Made by a program: the position numbers and the translations under genes. Positions 33,875 to 42,629 of a stretch of 44,283 nucleotides of DNA are shown here, piece after piece (the first letter of the stretch is position 1; the number at the start of each line of letters is the position of its first letter). Origin of the DNA: an uncultured Eubacteriales bacterium (lineage in GTDB: Bacteria > Bacillota > Clostridia > Oscillospirales > Acutalibacteraceae); assembly GCA_934486915.1 (NCBI GenBank), contig CAKSRC010000008.1:1-44283 (forward strand), read 5' to 3'. The notes below the pieces were generated by a model. It did not search any database, was not told the origin of the DNA, and saw only the letters and a list, made by a program, of their open reading frames with translations.

Positions 33875-34987
33875 ATGATGCAATATACCAGCCGTGAAAT
33901 AAAAAGAAATAAAAAGAAATACAACAAAATGAGCCAAGAAGAAAAATGGCAAATGTCTCATGATTTTGAAATGCTTAATAAAGCTAGAGATATGATGGAT
34001 ATAAGCACTCTCAATATTGCTGCTTCAAGACAATATATTAATGCTGGTAATATGTATGCGGGTCTAGGCTATAAAGGTCAATTTCTTGAGGAGTTAGATG
34101 CGCTAAAGGCTGCTGATGCCTGCAAAAAATATGTGCTAGAAACGGGATTTGGTTTCGAGAGTCTACCCGCAGAGGCTCGATATAGAGAATATTTAGAAGA
34201 TAATACTACATTCGACGGGAAAAGGTCCAATGATATACAGGTTAAAAAAATATGTGTGAATCCGGAAAAGGATTTGAGTGTTGACATGCATAAGGGGAAG
34301 GCTTATAAGTTCTCTTGGTCAGACAGTAAAGAGGAACAGGAAAGGAAATTTGGTAAGGAGGTTCCGAAGGAATGTAGGTTGTTTGATGAGAATGATCCTA
34401 TAATGGTAAGGCCTTATCAACCTGCAATTGGATATAAGATACCTGTGCTGGGAGGCAATAAGTTTGATAAAATTAAATTTACGACTTGTGTTAAGTCTTC
34501 TAGATTGGGAAAATTGTTTGGCTTTGCAGCAAAAGATCAACAATCTGCTATAAGTCTGGAATATACATATTGGGTTGATCATTTGAGAAATGAGAAATTT
34601 TGTAATAGGGTTAAGATTGCTGTTTCTATGAAAAAAGATCGTCTGGGCAGAATTCATTATGACACGCCAATGTACGGAGAATATGACGGTCCGGATTCAG
34701 AAAAGACTGAGACTGAAGTGACACCGAATACAGCATATGGTATATTGGCAAATATGTCAAAATATATGAGGGCAAATCCGGAGGGAAGTTTCAGACCTTT
34801 CAAAAACAATTATGACTTTGTTAGGAGTGTTACAGGACGCTCATATGAAACTGCACGTAATGGGGAAGACCGAACTAATTTGAAAAATGTAGCCGAATTA
34901 CATAATTCATATAATGCAGGAAGCGCTGCTAATAAAATAAGAAATTGGAAATTAAATTTAGCTAAGGAACAAAGAGAAAAAAATTAA
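33875..34987 (+). CDS. Hypothetical protein, 370 residues, unrecognised
   Basis: I do not recognise this protein. It has no signal peptide and no membrane segment, so it should be cytosolic unless exported by an unusual route. The first 100 residues are helical and highly charged (REIKRNKKKYNKMSQEEKW). The middle third has mixed strands with KIPVLGGNKFDKIKFTTCV and AISLEYTYWVDHL. The C-terminus is basic (NKIRNWKLNLAKEQREKN) after a tract with PEGSFRPFKNNYDFVRSVTG. No catalytic motif is evident. ATG 33875 has GGGGGA 6 bases upstream. The gene stands alone with its own extended -10 promoter and terminator, between two housekeeping operons. It may be lineage-specific. Confidence 0.85.
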   Translation: MMQYTSREIKRNKKKYNKMSQEEKWQMSHDFEMLNKARDMMDISTLNIAASRQYINAGNMYAGLGYKGQFLEELDALKAADACKKYVLETGFGFESLPAEARYREYLEDNTTFDGKRSNDIQVKKICVNPEKDLSVDMHKGKAYKFSWSDSKEEQERKFGKEVPKECRLFDENDPIMVRPYQPAIGYKIPVLGGNKFDKIKFTTCVKSSRLGKLFGFAAKDQQSAISLEYTYWVDHLRNEKFCNRVKIAVSMKKDRLGRIHYDTPMYGEYDGPDSEKTETEVTPNTAYGILANMSKYMRANPEGSFRPFKNNYDFVRSVTGRSYETARNGEDRTNLKNVAELHNSYNAGSAANKIRNWKLNLAKEQREKN

Positions 34988-35018
34988 TATTATGCATAAG
35001 ATTGACGATAAAATATAT

Positions 35019-35063
35019 TAAACTCCTATGATTATTAGAAATACTTATAATCATAGGAGTTTA
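35019..35063. terminator. Terminator after the orphan gene
   Basis: The arms TAAACTCCTATGATTAT (35019-35035) and ATAATCATAGGAGTTTA (35047-35063) form a perfect 17-bp stem followed by TTTTTT on the plus strand. It lies 10 bp beyond the argS stop, so it may also serve the convergent argS operon. Confidence 0.9.
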
Positions 35064-35072
35064 TTTTTTACT

Positions 35073-36767
35073 CTACATGGATTCAGGCGCGGAAACCTTA
35101 AACATGGAAAGTAGATTGTTTATAGAGGTTTTAACTGCTAGGCAAAGATTGATTCTTGCATACATTAATTTTTCATCATCACATTTTACCCTGCAGCTTG
35201 AATAAAATTTATGGAATAAAGTCGCTAAATCAATAGCGTATTTTGTCATGTTGGCAGGATTATAGCTTTTGGCTGAATTTATAATTTCGCTTGTATAAAG
35301 AGCCAAATGCATAATTAAATCTTTTTCTTCTTTTGAGGATAGAAGAGTTAAATCTATATCATTGATATCCTTTGGAGAGATACCTTCCTTTTGAAGATTT
35401 CTTAGAATACTGCAAATTCTTGCGTGGGCATATTGTACGTAATATACTGGGTTTTGGGAATCCTGCTTTATTGCAAGGTCTATATCAAAATCCATTTGTG
35501 TGTTAGGTTCACGCATATTAAAGAAAAATCTTGCAGCATCTACTGGTACTTCATCTAATAAATCTGAAAGTTGGATAGCCTTGCCTGTCCTCTTACTCAT
35601 TTTAACTACTTCGCCGTTTTGAACGAGCTTTACAAGTTGCATTAAAACAACATCAAATTTGGAAGAATCTAAACCTAAGGCTTGTATAGCACCCTTCATT
35701 CTTGCAACATGGCCGTGGTGATCAGCTCCCCAAACGTCTATGCATCTATCAAAGCCACGAGTTAAAAATTTGTTTCTATGATATGCAATATCTGCTGCAA
35801 AGTATGTAGGTGTGCCGTTGTTTCGTATTAAAACATCATCTTTTTCGGCACCAAAATTTGTAGCCCTATACCAAGTAGCACCATCCTTTTCATAGGTAAG
35901 ACCTTTATCTTTTAGTATGTTGATAGTTTCAAGTACTTCGCCGTTTGCATGCAATGTGCTTTCGTGGAACCAGTTGTCATATACAATCCTATATTTCTCC
36001 ATGTCTTTTTTCATTTTAGAAATATTAAGTGGAAGTGCAAAGTCAACTAGAGCCTTTCGCCTTTCTGCCTCCGGCTTGTCAAGGTAGGAGTCGCCGTACT
36101 GCTTACAAAATAAAGATGCAAGATCTTTGATATCTTCACCGTGATAGCTGTCTTCAGGGAGGGGAACATTTTCTTCACCTTTAAATATTTGTTGATATCT
36201 TATATCCAAAGAAAGTGCGAATTTTTCTATTTGGTTGCCGGCATCGTTTATATAAAATTCTCTATATGTATCAAAGCCTGCGGTTTCTAGTACGGAAGCC
36301 AAACAGTCCCCTAAGGCTCCACCCCGTGCATTTCCCATATGCATAGGCCCTGTTGGGTTAGCAGAAACGAATTCTACCATGACCTTTTGCCCTTTGCCGT
36401 AATTAGATTTACCATAATCACTGCCTAGTTTTGCGATATCCTTTAATACTTCACTATAAAAAATATCATCTAGGAAAAAGTTTATAAATCCCGGACCTGC
36501 AATTTCATATTTTTTAAACATGGACCCCGTTAGATCTATATTTTCACAAATAGATTGAGCTATTTTTATGGGTGCAGCTCTAAAAACCTTGGCAGAAACC
36601 ATTGCAATATTTGTTGCAAAATCCCCATGAGATTTGTCTTGTGGCATTTCTATTATAAATTCGGGAATATCCGATTTTGGTAAGGTATTTGCGTCGATAG
36701 CAGCAGATACTGCTTGTTTAATAATTTTTTTTAAATTGTCAGTCGCTTGCAACACTATTTTTGACAT
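35073..36767 (-). CDS. argS: Arginyl-tRNA synthetase
   Basis: This 564-residue class I synthetase charges tRNA-Arg. An N-terminal Add-1 domain (about 1-110) precedes the catalytic domain with the HIGH-type motif PTGPMHMGNARGGALGD and the KMSKS-type motif KMSKRTGKAI. The anticodon-binding DALR domain forms the C-terminus (YAHARICSILRNL onward). GGGG lies about 12 bases before the ATG. The start overlaps the ywiB-like gene by 29 bp. The order ddl-murI-ywiB-argS is a single minus-strand operon. No T-box is seen in the operon leader. Confidence 0.98.
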   Translation of the reverse strand: MSKIVLQATDNLKKIIKQAVSAAIDANTLPKSDIPEFIIEMPQDKSHGDFATNIAMVSAKVFRAAPIKIAQSICENIDLTGSMFKKYEIAGPGFINFFLDDIFYSEVLKDIAKLGSDYGKSNYGKGQKVMVEFVSANPTGPMHMGNARGGALGDCLASVLETAGFDTYREFYINDAGNQIEKFALSLDIRYQQIFKGEENVPLPEDSYHGEDIKDLASLFCKQYGDSYLDKPEAERRKALVDFALPLNISKMKKDMEKYRIVYDNWFHESTLHANGEVLETINILKDKGLTYEKDGATWYRATNFGAEKDDVLIRNNGTPTYFAADIAYHRNKFLTRGFDRCIDVWGADHHGHVARMKGAIQALGLDSSKFDVVLMQLVKLVQNGEVVKMSKRTGKAIQLSDLLDEVPVDAARFFFNMREPNTQMDFDIDLAIKQDSQNPVYYVQYAHARICSILRNLQKEGISPKDINDIDLTLLSSKEEKDLIMHLALYTSEIINSAKSYNPANMTKYAIDLATLFHKFYSSCRVKCDDEKLMYARINLCLAVKTSINNLLSMFKVSAPESM

Positions 36768-37203
36768 CTTTATTATTTGCCCCTTTTCTTATTTTAATAA
36801 ATATATGGTGAAGACTGGAGAGATCTGAATTAATATCAAGGGAATAATCTATTTTCAAGGTTCCTCCGTCTTTGTTTAAGGATGAAGAAATGCAAGAGGT
36901 TGAGATTCCTACTATTAAATTCCCTACTTCAGTTGAATATAGGCTTTGATGGCGCTTGTCCTTTTCAAGTATAAGCCTTGTATTGGTATTGCCTGATTTT
37001 GTTAGCGTAACTTTGCTCTCGCCATCTACTTTCAAGGTTGAGGTTGTTTTTTTTGATATATCGTCCTCATCGTATTCATCATATATTATATAGTATTTAT
37101 TGTTTTTGTTGACGTAAGAACATGATGTTTTTAATTCAATTTTTTCTTCTTCACCGTTAATTGTTTGAATTCCTACTATGTCTATTAAATATGGTTTTTC
37201 CAA
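36739..37203 (-). CDS. DUF1934 (YwiB-like) calycin-fold protein
   Basis: This 154-residue protein resembles the YwiB family, which has a lipocalin-like beta barrel and often sits next to argS in Firmicutes. Visible features are the alternating strands, YYIIYDEYDED, TTSTLKVDGESKVTLTKSG, and the late GGTLKIDYSLDINSDLSS, which matches the family ending. Its function is not established. The start is TTG 37203 with AAGGA about 8 bases upstream. It overlaps argS by 29 bp, so it is probably translationally coupled. Confidence 0.82.
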   Translation of the reverse strand: MEKPYLIDIVGIQTINGEEEKIELKTSCSYVNKNNKYYIIYDEYDEDDISKKTTSTLKVDGESKVTLTKSGNTNTRLILEKDKRHQSLYSTEVGNLIVGISTSCISSSLNKDGGTLKIDYSLDINSDLSSLHHIFIKIRKGANNKDVKNSVASD

Positions 37204-37216
37204 ATTATCATTCCTT

Positions 37217-38029
37217 CTAAAAAGTTTCGATATTTACCCTTGAAACATCGTAGTTGATTTTGGACCCTAAAAATAAATTTGCAACATTAGAAAAACCTTC
37301 AGTTGTGTCACTTACAAAGAAAGAACAGTTGCCTGCCTTACAAGAGTTGTTTAATAAGTTGTTTTCTTCTAATAGTCCTGCCGAATATAATGCAGTTTCC
37401 TTTCCGGAATCGATTATGTTTATGTTAGATCCTATTACTTTGGTTATTGCTTCTCTTATTATTGGGTAGTGGGTGCAGCCTAAAATTAATGTATCAATAT
37501 TATTTTTGACAAGGCTGTTTAAATAATGCTCTATTGTAAGATTTAATATGGGATCATCGTAGGCTATGAACCCGTTTTCAACCAATGGAACAAATAGTGG
37601 GCAATCTTGTTCAAAAATCTCAAGATCCTTATTTATGTGAAGAAGGTCTTTTTTGTAGGAATGACTTTTTATTGTTGCTGTGGTTCCTATAACTCCTATT
37701 TTGCCATTTTGAGTTTTAGAAGCTGCAGCAATTGATGTAGGCTTAACCACCCCAGTAAATAAGACAGGCAGCTCACTTTTAAGTTTTGTGGCAACGGAGC
37801 TTACGGTTCCGCATGCAGCTATTATCATTTTAACATTATGAGACAATAAAAATGCAGTATCCTGGAAGGAGTATTTTATGATAGTCTCGGGACTTCTTGT
37901 TCCATAAGGTACTCGGCCGGTATCTCCAAAATACACAATATCCTCGTGCGGCAGTAATTTTAAAAGTTCCTTGACCGCAGTTAAACCACCAAGGCCGGAA
38001 TCAAATACCCCTATAGCTTTACTATTCAT
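37217..38029 (-). CDS. murI: Glutamate racemase
   Basis: This 270-residue enzyme makes D-glutamate for peptidoglycan. GVFDSGLGGLTAVKEL at the N-terminus, YFGDTGRVPYGTRS, and the second catalytic cysteine in TLILGCTHYPII are all present. The first catalytic cysteine lies in IIAACGTVSS, where the usual CNT has become CGT. The cysteine itself is kept, so activity is likely, but the asparagine normally next to it contacts substrate. The ATG overlaps ddl by 8 bp. Together with Ddl it supplies both D-amino acids of the cell wall stem. Confidence 0.95.
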   Translation of the reverse strand: MNSKAIGVFDSGLGGLTAVKELLKLLPHEDIVYFGDTGRVPYGTRSPETIIKYSFQDTAFLLSHNVKMIIAACGTVSSVATKLKSELPVLFTGVVKPTSIAAASKTQNGKIGVIGTTATIKSHSYKKDLLHINKDLEIFEQDCPLFVPLVENGFIAYDDPILNLTIEHYLNSLVKNNIDTLILGCTHYPIIREAITKVIGSNINIIDSGKETALYSAGLLEENNLLNNSCKAGNCSFFVSDTTEGFSNVANLFLGSKINYDVSRVNIETF

Positions 38030-39110
38030 TTAAAAGGCCGCCTTTTTCAAAAGCAAGTTCAATTAGACGCTCTATCAATTGATCTATAGGGATTCCGCTT
38101 TTTTGCATTAACATTGGATACATACTTATGCTCGTAAATCCGGGGAATGTGTTTATCTCATTCAAGAGTATTCGATTTGTATCCTTTTCAACAAAGAAGT
38201 CTACTCTTGAAAGTCCGCTACATCCTAAGGCAGCATAAGCCTTTTTGGCTATTGAGCGTATATTTGAAGCAGTGTCGTCATCTATGTGAGCCGGGATAAA
38301 TAATTCAGTAGTATTGTTTACATATTTCGAGTTATAGTCATAAAATTCATCCTTAGAAGCTATTTCACCAACTATAGATGAAGTTAATACATTGTTTCCC
38401 AATATAGCACATTCTACTTCCTGACCTACTATTGCTTCCTCGATTAGAATTCTGTTATCCTCTTTTAAAGCGATTTTTATGCAATCTACAAGCTCATTTC
38501 TATTGTGGGCTTTTCCTACTCCAACAGATGAGCCTGCATTGGACGGTTTAACAAAGACAGGGTAATCTCCCAGTTCTCTTTCAATTTTTAGGATATATTC
38601 TTGAGGATCTTTTTCAAACTCATATGCGTTAAACCAGGAATATTTAGCTTGAGGAATGTTATTATAATCAAATAAGATATTAGTAGTAATTTTATCCATG
38701 CAACAAGCAGATGCAAGTGTATTGCACCCTACATAAGGAATACCCATTATTTCAAAAAGGCCCTGTATTGTACCATCTTCACCGTTTCTGCCGTGAAGTA
38801 CCGGGATGGCAACATGAATTTTAACAAACTTATCATTGCCGTTTTCTTTAAAGATAATACCGCCCTTAGATGGGTTTGGAGATATATAAACGGGTGTTAT
38901 GTATTTACGGCTGCTTTCCCAAGAACCGTCCGCCATAGCGTCTGTAGGACCGTTATATAAGAACCACTCGCCTTTTTTGGTTATACCTATAATATATAAA
39001 TTATATTTTTCTTTTGATATGTTATTTACAAAGAAAACAGCAGATCGTCTTGAAACTTCATGTTCCGAAGAGCGACCGCCGAAAATAATAGCCACATTTT
39101 TTTTAATCAA
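38022..39110 (-). CDS. ddl: D-alanine--D-alanine ligase
   Basis: This 362-residue ATP-grasp ligase makes D-Ala-D-Ala for peptidoglycan. The N-terminal IIFGGRSSEHEVSRRSA binds D-Ala. PVLHGRNGEDGTIQGLFEI and GIPYVGCNTLASACCMDK are the central motifs. The PVFVKPSNAGSSVGVGKA loop and LLNEINTFPGFTSISMYP complete the ATP and metal site. I cannot read the ligand-specificity loop confidently, so a D-Ala-D-Lac or D-Ala-D-Ser variant is not excluded. The start is TTG 39110 with AGGTGG 7 bases upstream. First gene of its operon. Confidence 0.96.
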   Translation of the reverse strand: MIKKNVAIIFGGRSSEHEVSRRSAVFFVNNISKEKYNLYIIGITKKGEWFLYNGPTDAMADGSWESSRKYITPVYISPNPSKGGIIFKENGNDKFVKIHVAIPVLHGRNGEDGTIQGLFEIMGIPYVGCNTLASACCMDKITTNILFDYNNIPQAKYSWFNAYEFEKDPQEYILKIERELGDYPVFVKPSNAGSSVGVGKAHNRNELVDCIKIALKEDNRILIEEAIVGQEVECAILGNNVLTSSIVGEIASKDEFYDYNSKYVNNTTELFIPAHIDDDTASNIRSIAKKAYAALGCSGLSRVDFFVEKDTNRILLNEINTFPGFTSISMYPMLMQKSGIPIDQLIERLIELAFEKGGLLNE

Positions 39111-39141
39111 AATAATCCACCTTCTAAAAAAATATGTTTTT

Positions 39142-39170
39142 ATGATACCATATATATTCTACTTTAGCAA
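39142..39170 (-). promoter_or_regulatory. Promoter of the ddl-murI-ywiB-argS operon
   Basis: On the minus strand TTGCTA (39170-39165) and TATCAT (39147-39142) are 17 bp apart, about 32 bp before the ddl start codon. An imperfect hairpin (AATAAAATTC and AATTTTATT with a CCC/GGG inner stem) lies immediately upstream at about 39169-39204, between this and the next promoter. Confidence 0.65.
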
Positions 39171-39227
39171 ATAAAATTCACCCTAATAATGGGAATTTTA
39201 TTTTTTAGTATAAATTTACGATTTGTG

Positions 39228-39256
39228 TTGAAAAAAACAAAATAATGTTATATAAT
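39228..39256 (+). promoter_or_regulatory. Promoter of the surface-protein gene
   Basis: TTGAAA (39228-39233) and a perfect TATAAT (39251-39256) are 17 bp apart, 31 bp before the ATG. Confidence 0.85.
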
Positions 39257-39287
39257 GTATCTATAGAGTAAATTTAAGGAGGTTTTT

Positions 39288-40865
39288 ATGTTGGAAAATA
39301 TTAAGTTATTAAATTTCAAACGCTTGAGTAAGCGTATGGTATCTCTTTTACTTGTGTTTATCTTATCGTTCTCTTTTTTACTAAGTAATGTTGATTTTAA
39401 AACATTTGCAGCTTCTGAAGGTGACTGCAGTGCGGCTGGGGATGGCTCGCTAAAATGGAGTTTGAGTGAAGACCAAAAAACCTTAACTTTTACGGGTCAT
39501 GGTGCGATGAAGGATTATTCACCTGATACAAGAAATCCTGTATCACCTCCGTGGCTTTCTGCAAAAGACAGTGTTACAAATATTAAATTCGAACCAGATG
39601 AGAATGGTGGAATTACTAAAATAGGTAATGGTGCTTTTTTAAAGTTTTCAAAGTTAGAAGATATTGAATTTCCTGAAAGTTTGAAGGAAATAGGTACTCA
39701 TGCTTTTTCTGAAGCATCTTTGCCACAAAACCTTGATTTATCAAGTACAGGAATTACTAAAATAGGTGATAGTGCATTTACAAATTGCAGCAATTTAGAA
39801 GAAATACTTTTACCAGCTACTTTAACTTATATTGGTGAAAAAGCATTTAGTCAAATGAAGGATTTAAAGTTTGTTTACATAACAGAACTTTTAACAACTG
39901 ATGCAATTAAAAATTTAAATATTGGATCCAAAGCTTTCGATGCAAATGAACTTAATCCGGGAACCAATGTAAAAGTTGTTGCAGCTACCGAAGAATTAAA
40001 AAATACTTTTAACAGCAGCTCAAATAAATCAGGATATAAGGCTATTGCAAAATTGAACATCTACTTTGATGTTAAAGATAATCCATTGATTACTAAAAAA
40101 ATTGAGTGGGGTTCAACTATTCCGCTTAAGACTAGCGGCGGGGATGAAAATCTAACTACATATTTCTTTGTAGAGAGTGACAATGAAAATGTAGCAAGTA
40201 TCCAAGATGGAAATTTGGTGGTTGATTCGGATGACCTTGGTAATATTATTATATGGGCATTTAAATCAAATCAAAAGTATGACACACTGGAAGATGCAGT
40301 TGATGCATATGTTGATGGAAAAATATTGACATATAATATGAGTTATACAGATATTGAAAATCCTATATCCGTCATTCCAACAAAGATTGTCAATGAGGAC
40401 TTAACACAAAATTTTGATGAGATAGTTCTTGAAAATGGCGCTACACTTGAAGAAATTAGTGAACTTTTAGAGGAAAATGCGACATTTAGGTTAAATTCCG
40501 GAATGGTGGTTAATGTTCCTATAGTTTGGGATGCTGATAGCTTTAAGTATGACCCTGACTCAGCCGATGAGCAAACATTTGTTATTAAAGGTGTATTTGG
40601 TGAGGAACCAAGAGTATCTAATATAAAAGATGCTGTTGTAAAGGTAAAAGTGACAGTTGAAGCATTTGACCAAGAATTAGTTGGCGGTTCTATTGATGAA
40701 GAAGATTATATTGAACCGGAAAATTATGATGAAGAGTACTATGATGACGAATACTATGAGACAGGTGATAATAGAAATATAACTCCATTAGCTATTTTAA
40801 TGACATTATCATTATCTTCATTAGTAGTACTAGTATATAACCGTAAAAAAGAAGAAAATAAATAG
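39288..40865 (+). CDS. Secreted BspA-like leucine-rich-repeat surface protein with TGDN-type C-terminal anchor
   Basis: This 525-residue protein begins with a basic, long hydrophobic signal peptide (about 14-42, cleavage likely near TFAAS). A small N-terminal domain (SLKWSLSEDQKTLTFTGHGA) is followed by three or so LRR_5 repeats (about 106-195), with the recurring pattern ITKIGNGAF, LKEIGTHAF, ITKIGDSAF and LTYIGEKAF. The middle and an Ig-like region (near 385-450, VPIVWDADSF and FVIKGVFGEEP) come next. An acidic Asp/Glu/Tyr-rich stalk precedes YYETGDN, a hydrophobic helix and RKKEENK. That layout is a sorting signal with TGDN but no leucine-proline. It probably binds host or partner surfaces. 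AAGGAGG lies 5 bases before ATG. The gene is monocistronic. Confidence 0.9.
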   Translation: MLENIKLLNFKRLSKRMVSLLLVFILSFSFLLSNVDFKTFAASEGDCSAAGDGSLKWSLSEDQKTLTFTGHGAMKDYSPDTRNPVSPPWLSAKDSVTNIKFEPDENGGITKIGNGAFLKFSKLEDIEFPESLKEIGTHAFSEASLPQNLDLSSTGITKIGDSAFTNCSNLEEILLPATLTYIGEKAFSQMKDLKFVYITELLTTDAIKNLNIGSKAFDANELNPGTNVKVVAATEELKNTFNSSSNKSGYKAIAKLNIYFDVKDNPLITKKIEWGSTIPLKTSGGDENLTTYFFVESDNENVASIQDGNLVVDSDDLGNIIIWAFKSNQKYDTLEDAVDAYVDGKILTYNMSYTDIENPISVIPTKIVNEDLTQNFDEIVLENGATLEEISELLEENATFRLNSGMVVNVPIVWDADSFKYDPDSADEQTFVIKGVFGEEPRVSNIKDAVVKVKVTVEAFDQELVGGSIDEEDYIEPENYDEEYYDDEYYETGDNRNITPLAILMTLSLSSLVVLVYNRKKEENK

Positions 40866-40881
40866 TTTTCTAAAAAATAAT

Positions 40882-40918
40882 TAACCCTTAGGTATTATTC
40901 CTAAGGGTTATTGTTTTT
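40882..40918 (+). terminator. Terminator of the surface-protein gene
   Basis: The arms TAACCCTTAGG (40882-40892) and CCTAAGGGTTA (40900-40910) form a perfect 11-bp stem with a 7-nt loop followed by TTGTTTTTG. Confidence 0.9.
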
Positions 40919-40930
40919 GTGTAAATAAAA

Positions 40931-40953
40931 AAGCTGCAGGTGCTTTGCAGCTT
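40931..40953 (-). terminator. Terminator of the HPr-like gene
   Basis: The arms AAGCTGCA (40931-40938) and TGCAGCTT (40946-40953) form an 8-bp stem. On the minus strand they are followed by TTTTTTATTT. Confidence 0.85.
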
Positions 40954-40966
40954 GTAGTTATATGTT

Positions 40967-41203
40967 TTATTGGTTTGGAGCAATAAACGGTTGTATATCC
41001 TTTTTAAATTCTTCAGAACATTCTTCTTCGACCTCTAATCTAACAGGTTTGGAAAGATCAAGGCTAAAAATACCCATTATAGACTTCCCATTAATGATAT
41101 ACTTATCAGAATGAAGAAGAATTTGAAAATCATATTTGTTTGCTATATTGACAAACTTTTTAACAGTTTCTATACTAGATAAAGAAATAGTTGTTGAGTA
41201 CAT
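40967..41203 (-). CDS. HPr-like protein lacking the active-site histidine
   Basis: This 78-residue protein has the size and fold pattern of the phosphotransferase carrier HPr. The central KSIMGIFSLDL matches the KSIMGVMSL region around the regulatory serine, which is kept as Ser41. The GIHARPA loop that carries His15 in true HPr is replaced by SLSSIETVKKF, with no histidine, so it cannot be phosphorylated there by enzyme I. It could be a regulatory relative. ATG 41203 has GGGGG 5 bases upstream. It is a single gene with its own promoter and terminator. Confidence 0.75.
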   Translation of the reverse strand: MYSTTISLSSIETVKKFVNIANKYDFQILLHSDKYIINGKSIMGIFSLDLSKPVRLEVEEECSEEFKKDIQPFIAPNQ

Positions 41204-41255
41204 ATTATTACCCCCAAAAAAATTTTTGAAATATAACTTTTATAATTATATTAAT

Positions 41256-41284
41256 AATATACCAGTTAAATACATTTTGGTCAA
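41256..41284 (-). promoter_or_regulatory. Promoter of the HPr-like gene
   Basis: On the minus strand TTGACC (41284-41279) and TATATT (41261-41256) are 17 bp apart, about 50 bp before the start codon. Confidence 0.75.
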
Positions 41285-41339
41285 GTGTAAATTGATGTTG
41301 TGGCGGTTTTAAGATGCCATCTAATTAAAGGAGAAGAAT

Positions 41340-42629
41340 ATGAAATTTTTTATTATCACATTGGGCTGTAAGGTCAACCAATATGAATCAGAAGCAATGC
41401 ACAAAAAGATGGAACAAAGGGGATTTGAAGAGGCAAAGGAATATAGTGATGCGGATGTAGTTATTATAAATTCTTGTACCGTGACTGCAAAGAGTGACCA
41501 AAAGGTAAGGCAAACTCTTAATAAGGTACGAAGGGAGTCACAAGATGCTATCATAGTGTTGACAGGATGTATGCCCCAAGCGTTCCCCGAATTAGTAAGT
41601 GATTTGGATGCTGATATAATTCTTGGCAACAGTAATCGCTCTAAGGTAGTTGATTATATAGAGGAATTTTTACTAAGCAAGGCTAAGATTATAGATATAA
41701 AACCACACGAAAGCAATGAAAAGTTTGAGGATTTGGAAATAAGCAATTTTCATCAAAGAACGAGAGCATTTATAAAGATAGAGGATGGATGCAATAGGTT
41801 TTGCTCTTATTGCATAATACCGTATGCAAGGGGAAGGGTTAGATCAAAGCCAATAGAAGATATAAAACAAGAGGTTAAAACGCTATCAAGTAAGGGATAT
41901 AAGGAAGTTGTATTGGTTGGAATCAATCTTTCTGCTTATAAAACTGAGGATGGCTTGAATTTATGCGATGTTATAAGGGAAGTTTGCAGCATTAATGGCA
42001 TAGAGAGAGTTAGATTGGGGTCTCTTGAACCCGATCAAATCGATGAAGATACCATAAGAAAATTTTCTTTAGAAAAGAAGTTTTGCCCTCAATTTCATTT
42101 GTCACTTCAAAGCGGCTGCGATGAAACATTAAAAAGGATGAATAGGCATTATAATACAAGTGAGTATTTTGAGATAATCAAAAATATAAGAAAGTATTTT
42201 GATAATGCCTCAATCACGACTGATGTTATGGTAGGTTTTGCAGGTGAGACGGAAGAAGAATTCTCAAGTTCCCTTGCGTTTGTTGAAAAGGTTGGATTTT
42301 CTAAAGTTCACGTTTTCCCTTATTCGAGAAGACCAGGAACAAGAGCTGCATCATTTGCAGGACAAATAACAAACGCTCAAAAGAAGGATAGAAGTGAGCG
42401 TATGATAGAACTCACGAACAAAACGAGGAAAAACTTTATGAACCAACAAATAGGCAAAGTAGAGGAAGTTTTGTTTGAGACAAGTCCTCAAAAAAATGTA
42501 TATGAGGGTTACACCAAGAATTATACTCCAATAAGGGCTGTGAGCAGTGTCGATATTAGAGGTATGATTTTAAATGCAGAGGTAAAAAGTGTAGAAGGTG
42601 ATTATTGTATTGCAAAAATCTTAGACTAA
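41340..42629 (+). CDS. mtaB: tRNA t6A37 C2-methylthiotransferase
   Basis: This 429-residue radical-SAM enzyme converts t6A37 to ms2t6A37 in tRNAs reading ANN codons. The N-terminal UPF0004 domain supplies three cluster cysteines at 10 (TLGCKVNQYES), 46 (INSCTVT) and 77 (TGCMPQ). The radical-SAM motif CNRFCSYC has cysteines at 151, 155 and 158, followed by IIPYARGR. A TRAM domain forms the C-terminus (about 365-429). The LGCKVNQYE start identifies the MtaB type rather than MiaB or RimO. AGGAG precedes the ATG by 6 bases. Its stop overlaps that of the convergent hydrolase gene. Confidence 0.96.
   Translation: MKFFIITLGCKVNQYESEAMHKKMEQRGFEEAKEYSDADVVIINSCTVTAKSDQKVRQTLNKVRRESQDAIIVLTGCMPQAFPELVSDLDADIILGNSNRSKVVDYIEEFLLSKAKIIDIKPHESNEKFEDLEISNFHQRTRAFIKIEDGCNRFCSYCIIPYARGRVRSKPIEDIKQEVKTLSSKGYKEVVLVGINLSAYKTEDGLNLCDVIREVCSINGIERVRLGSLEPDQIDEDTIRKFSLEKKFCPQFHLSLQSGCDETLKRMNRHYNTSEYFEIIKNIRKYFDNASITTDVMVGFAGETEEEFSSSLAFVEKVGFSKVHVFPYSRRPGTRAASFAGQITNAQKKDRSERMIELTNKTRKNFMNQQIGKVEEVLFETSPQKNVYEGYTKNYTPIRAVSSVDIRGMILNAEVKSVEGDYCIAKILD

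Noticed and set aside
39111..39287. Possible T-box or riboswitch ahead of the ddl-argS operon
   Set aside because: The leader between promoter and ddl is only about 25 nt, and no T-box sequence (GGTGG with terminator/antiterminator) is present.
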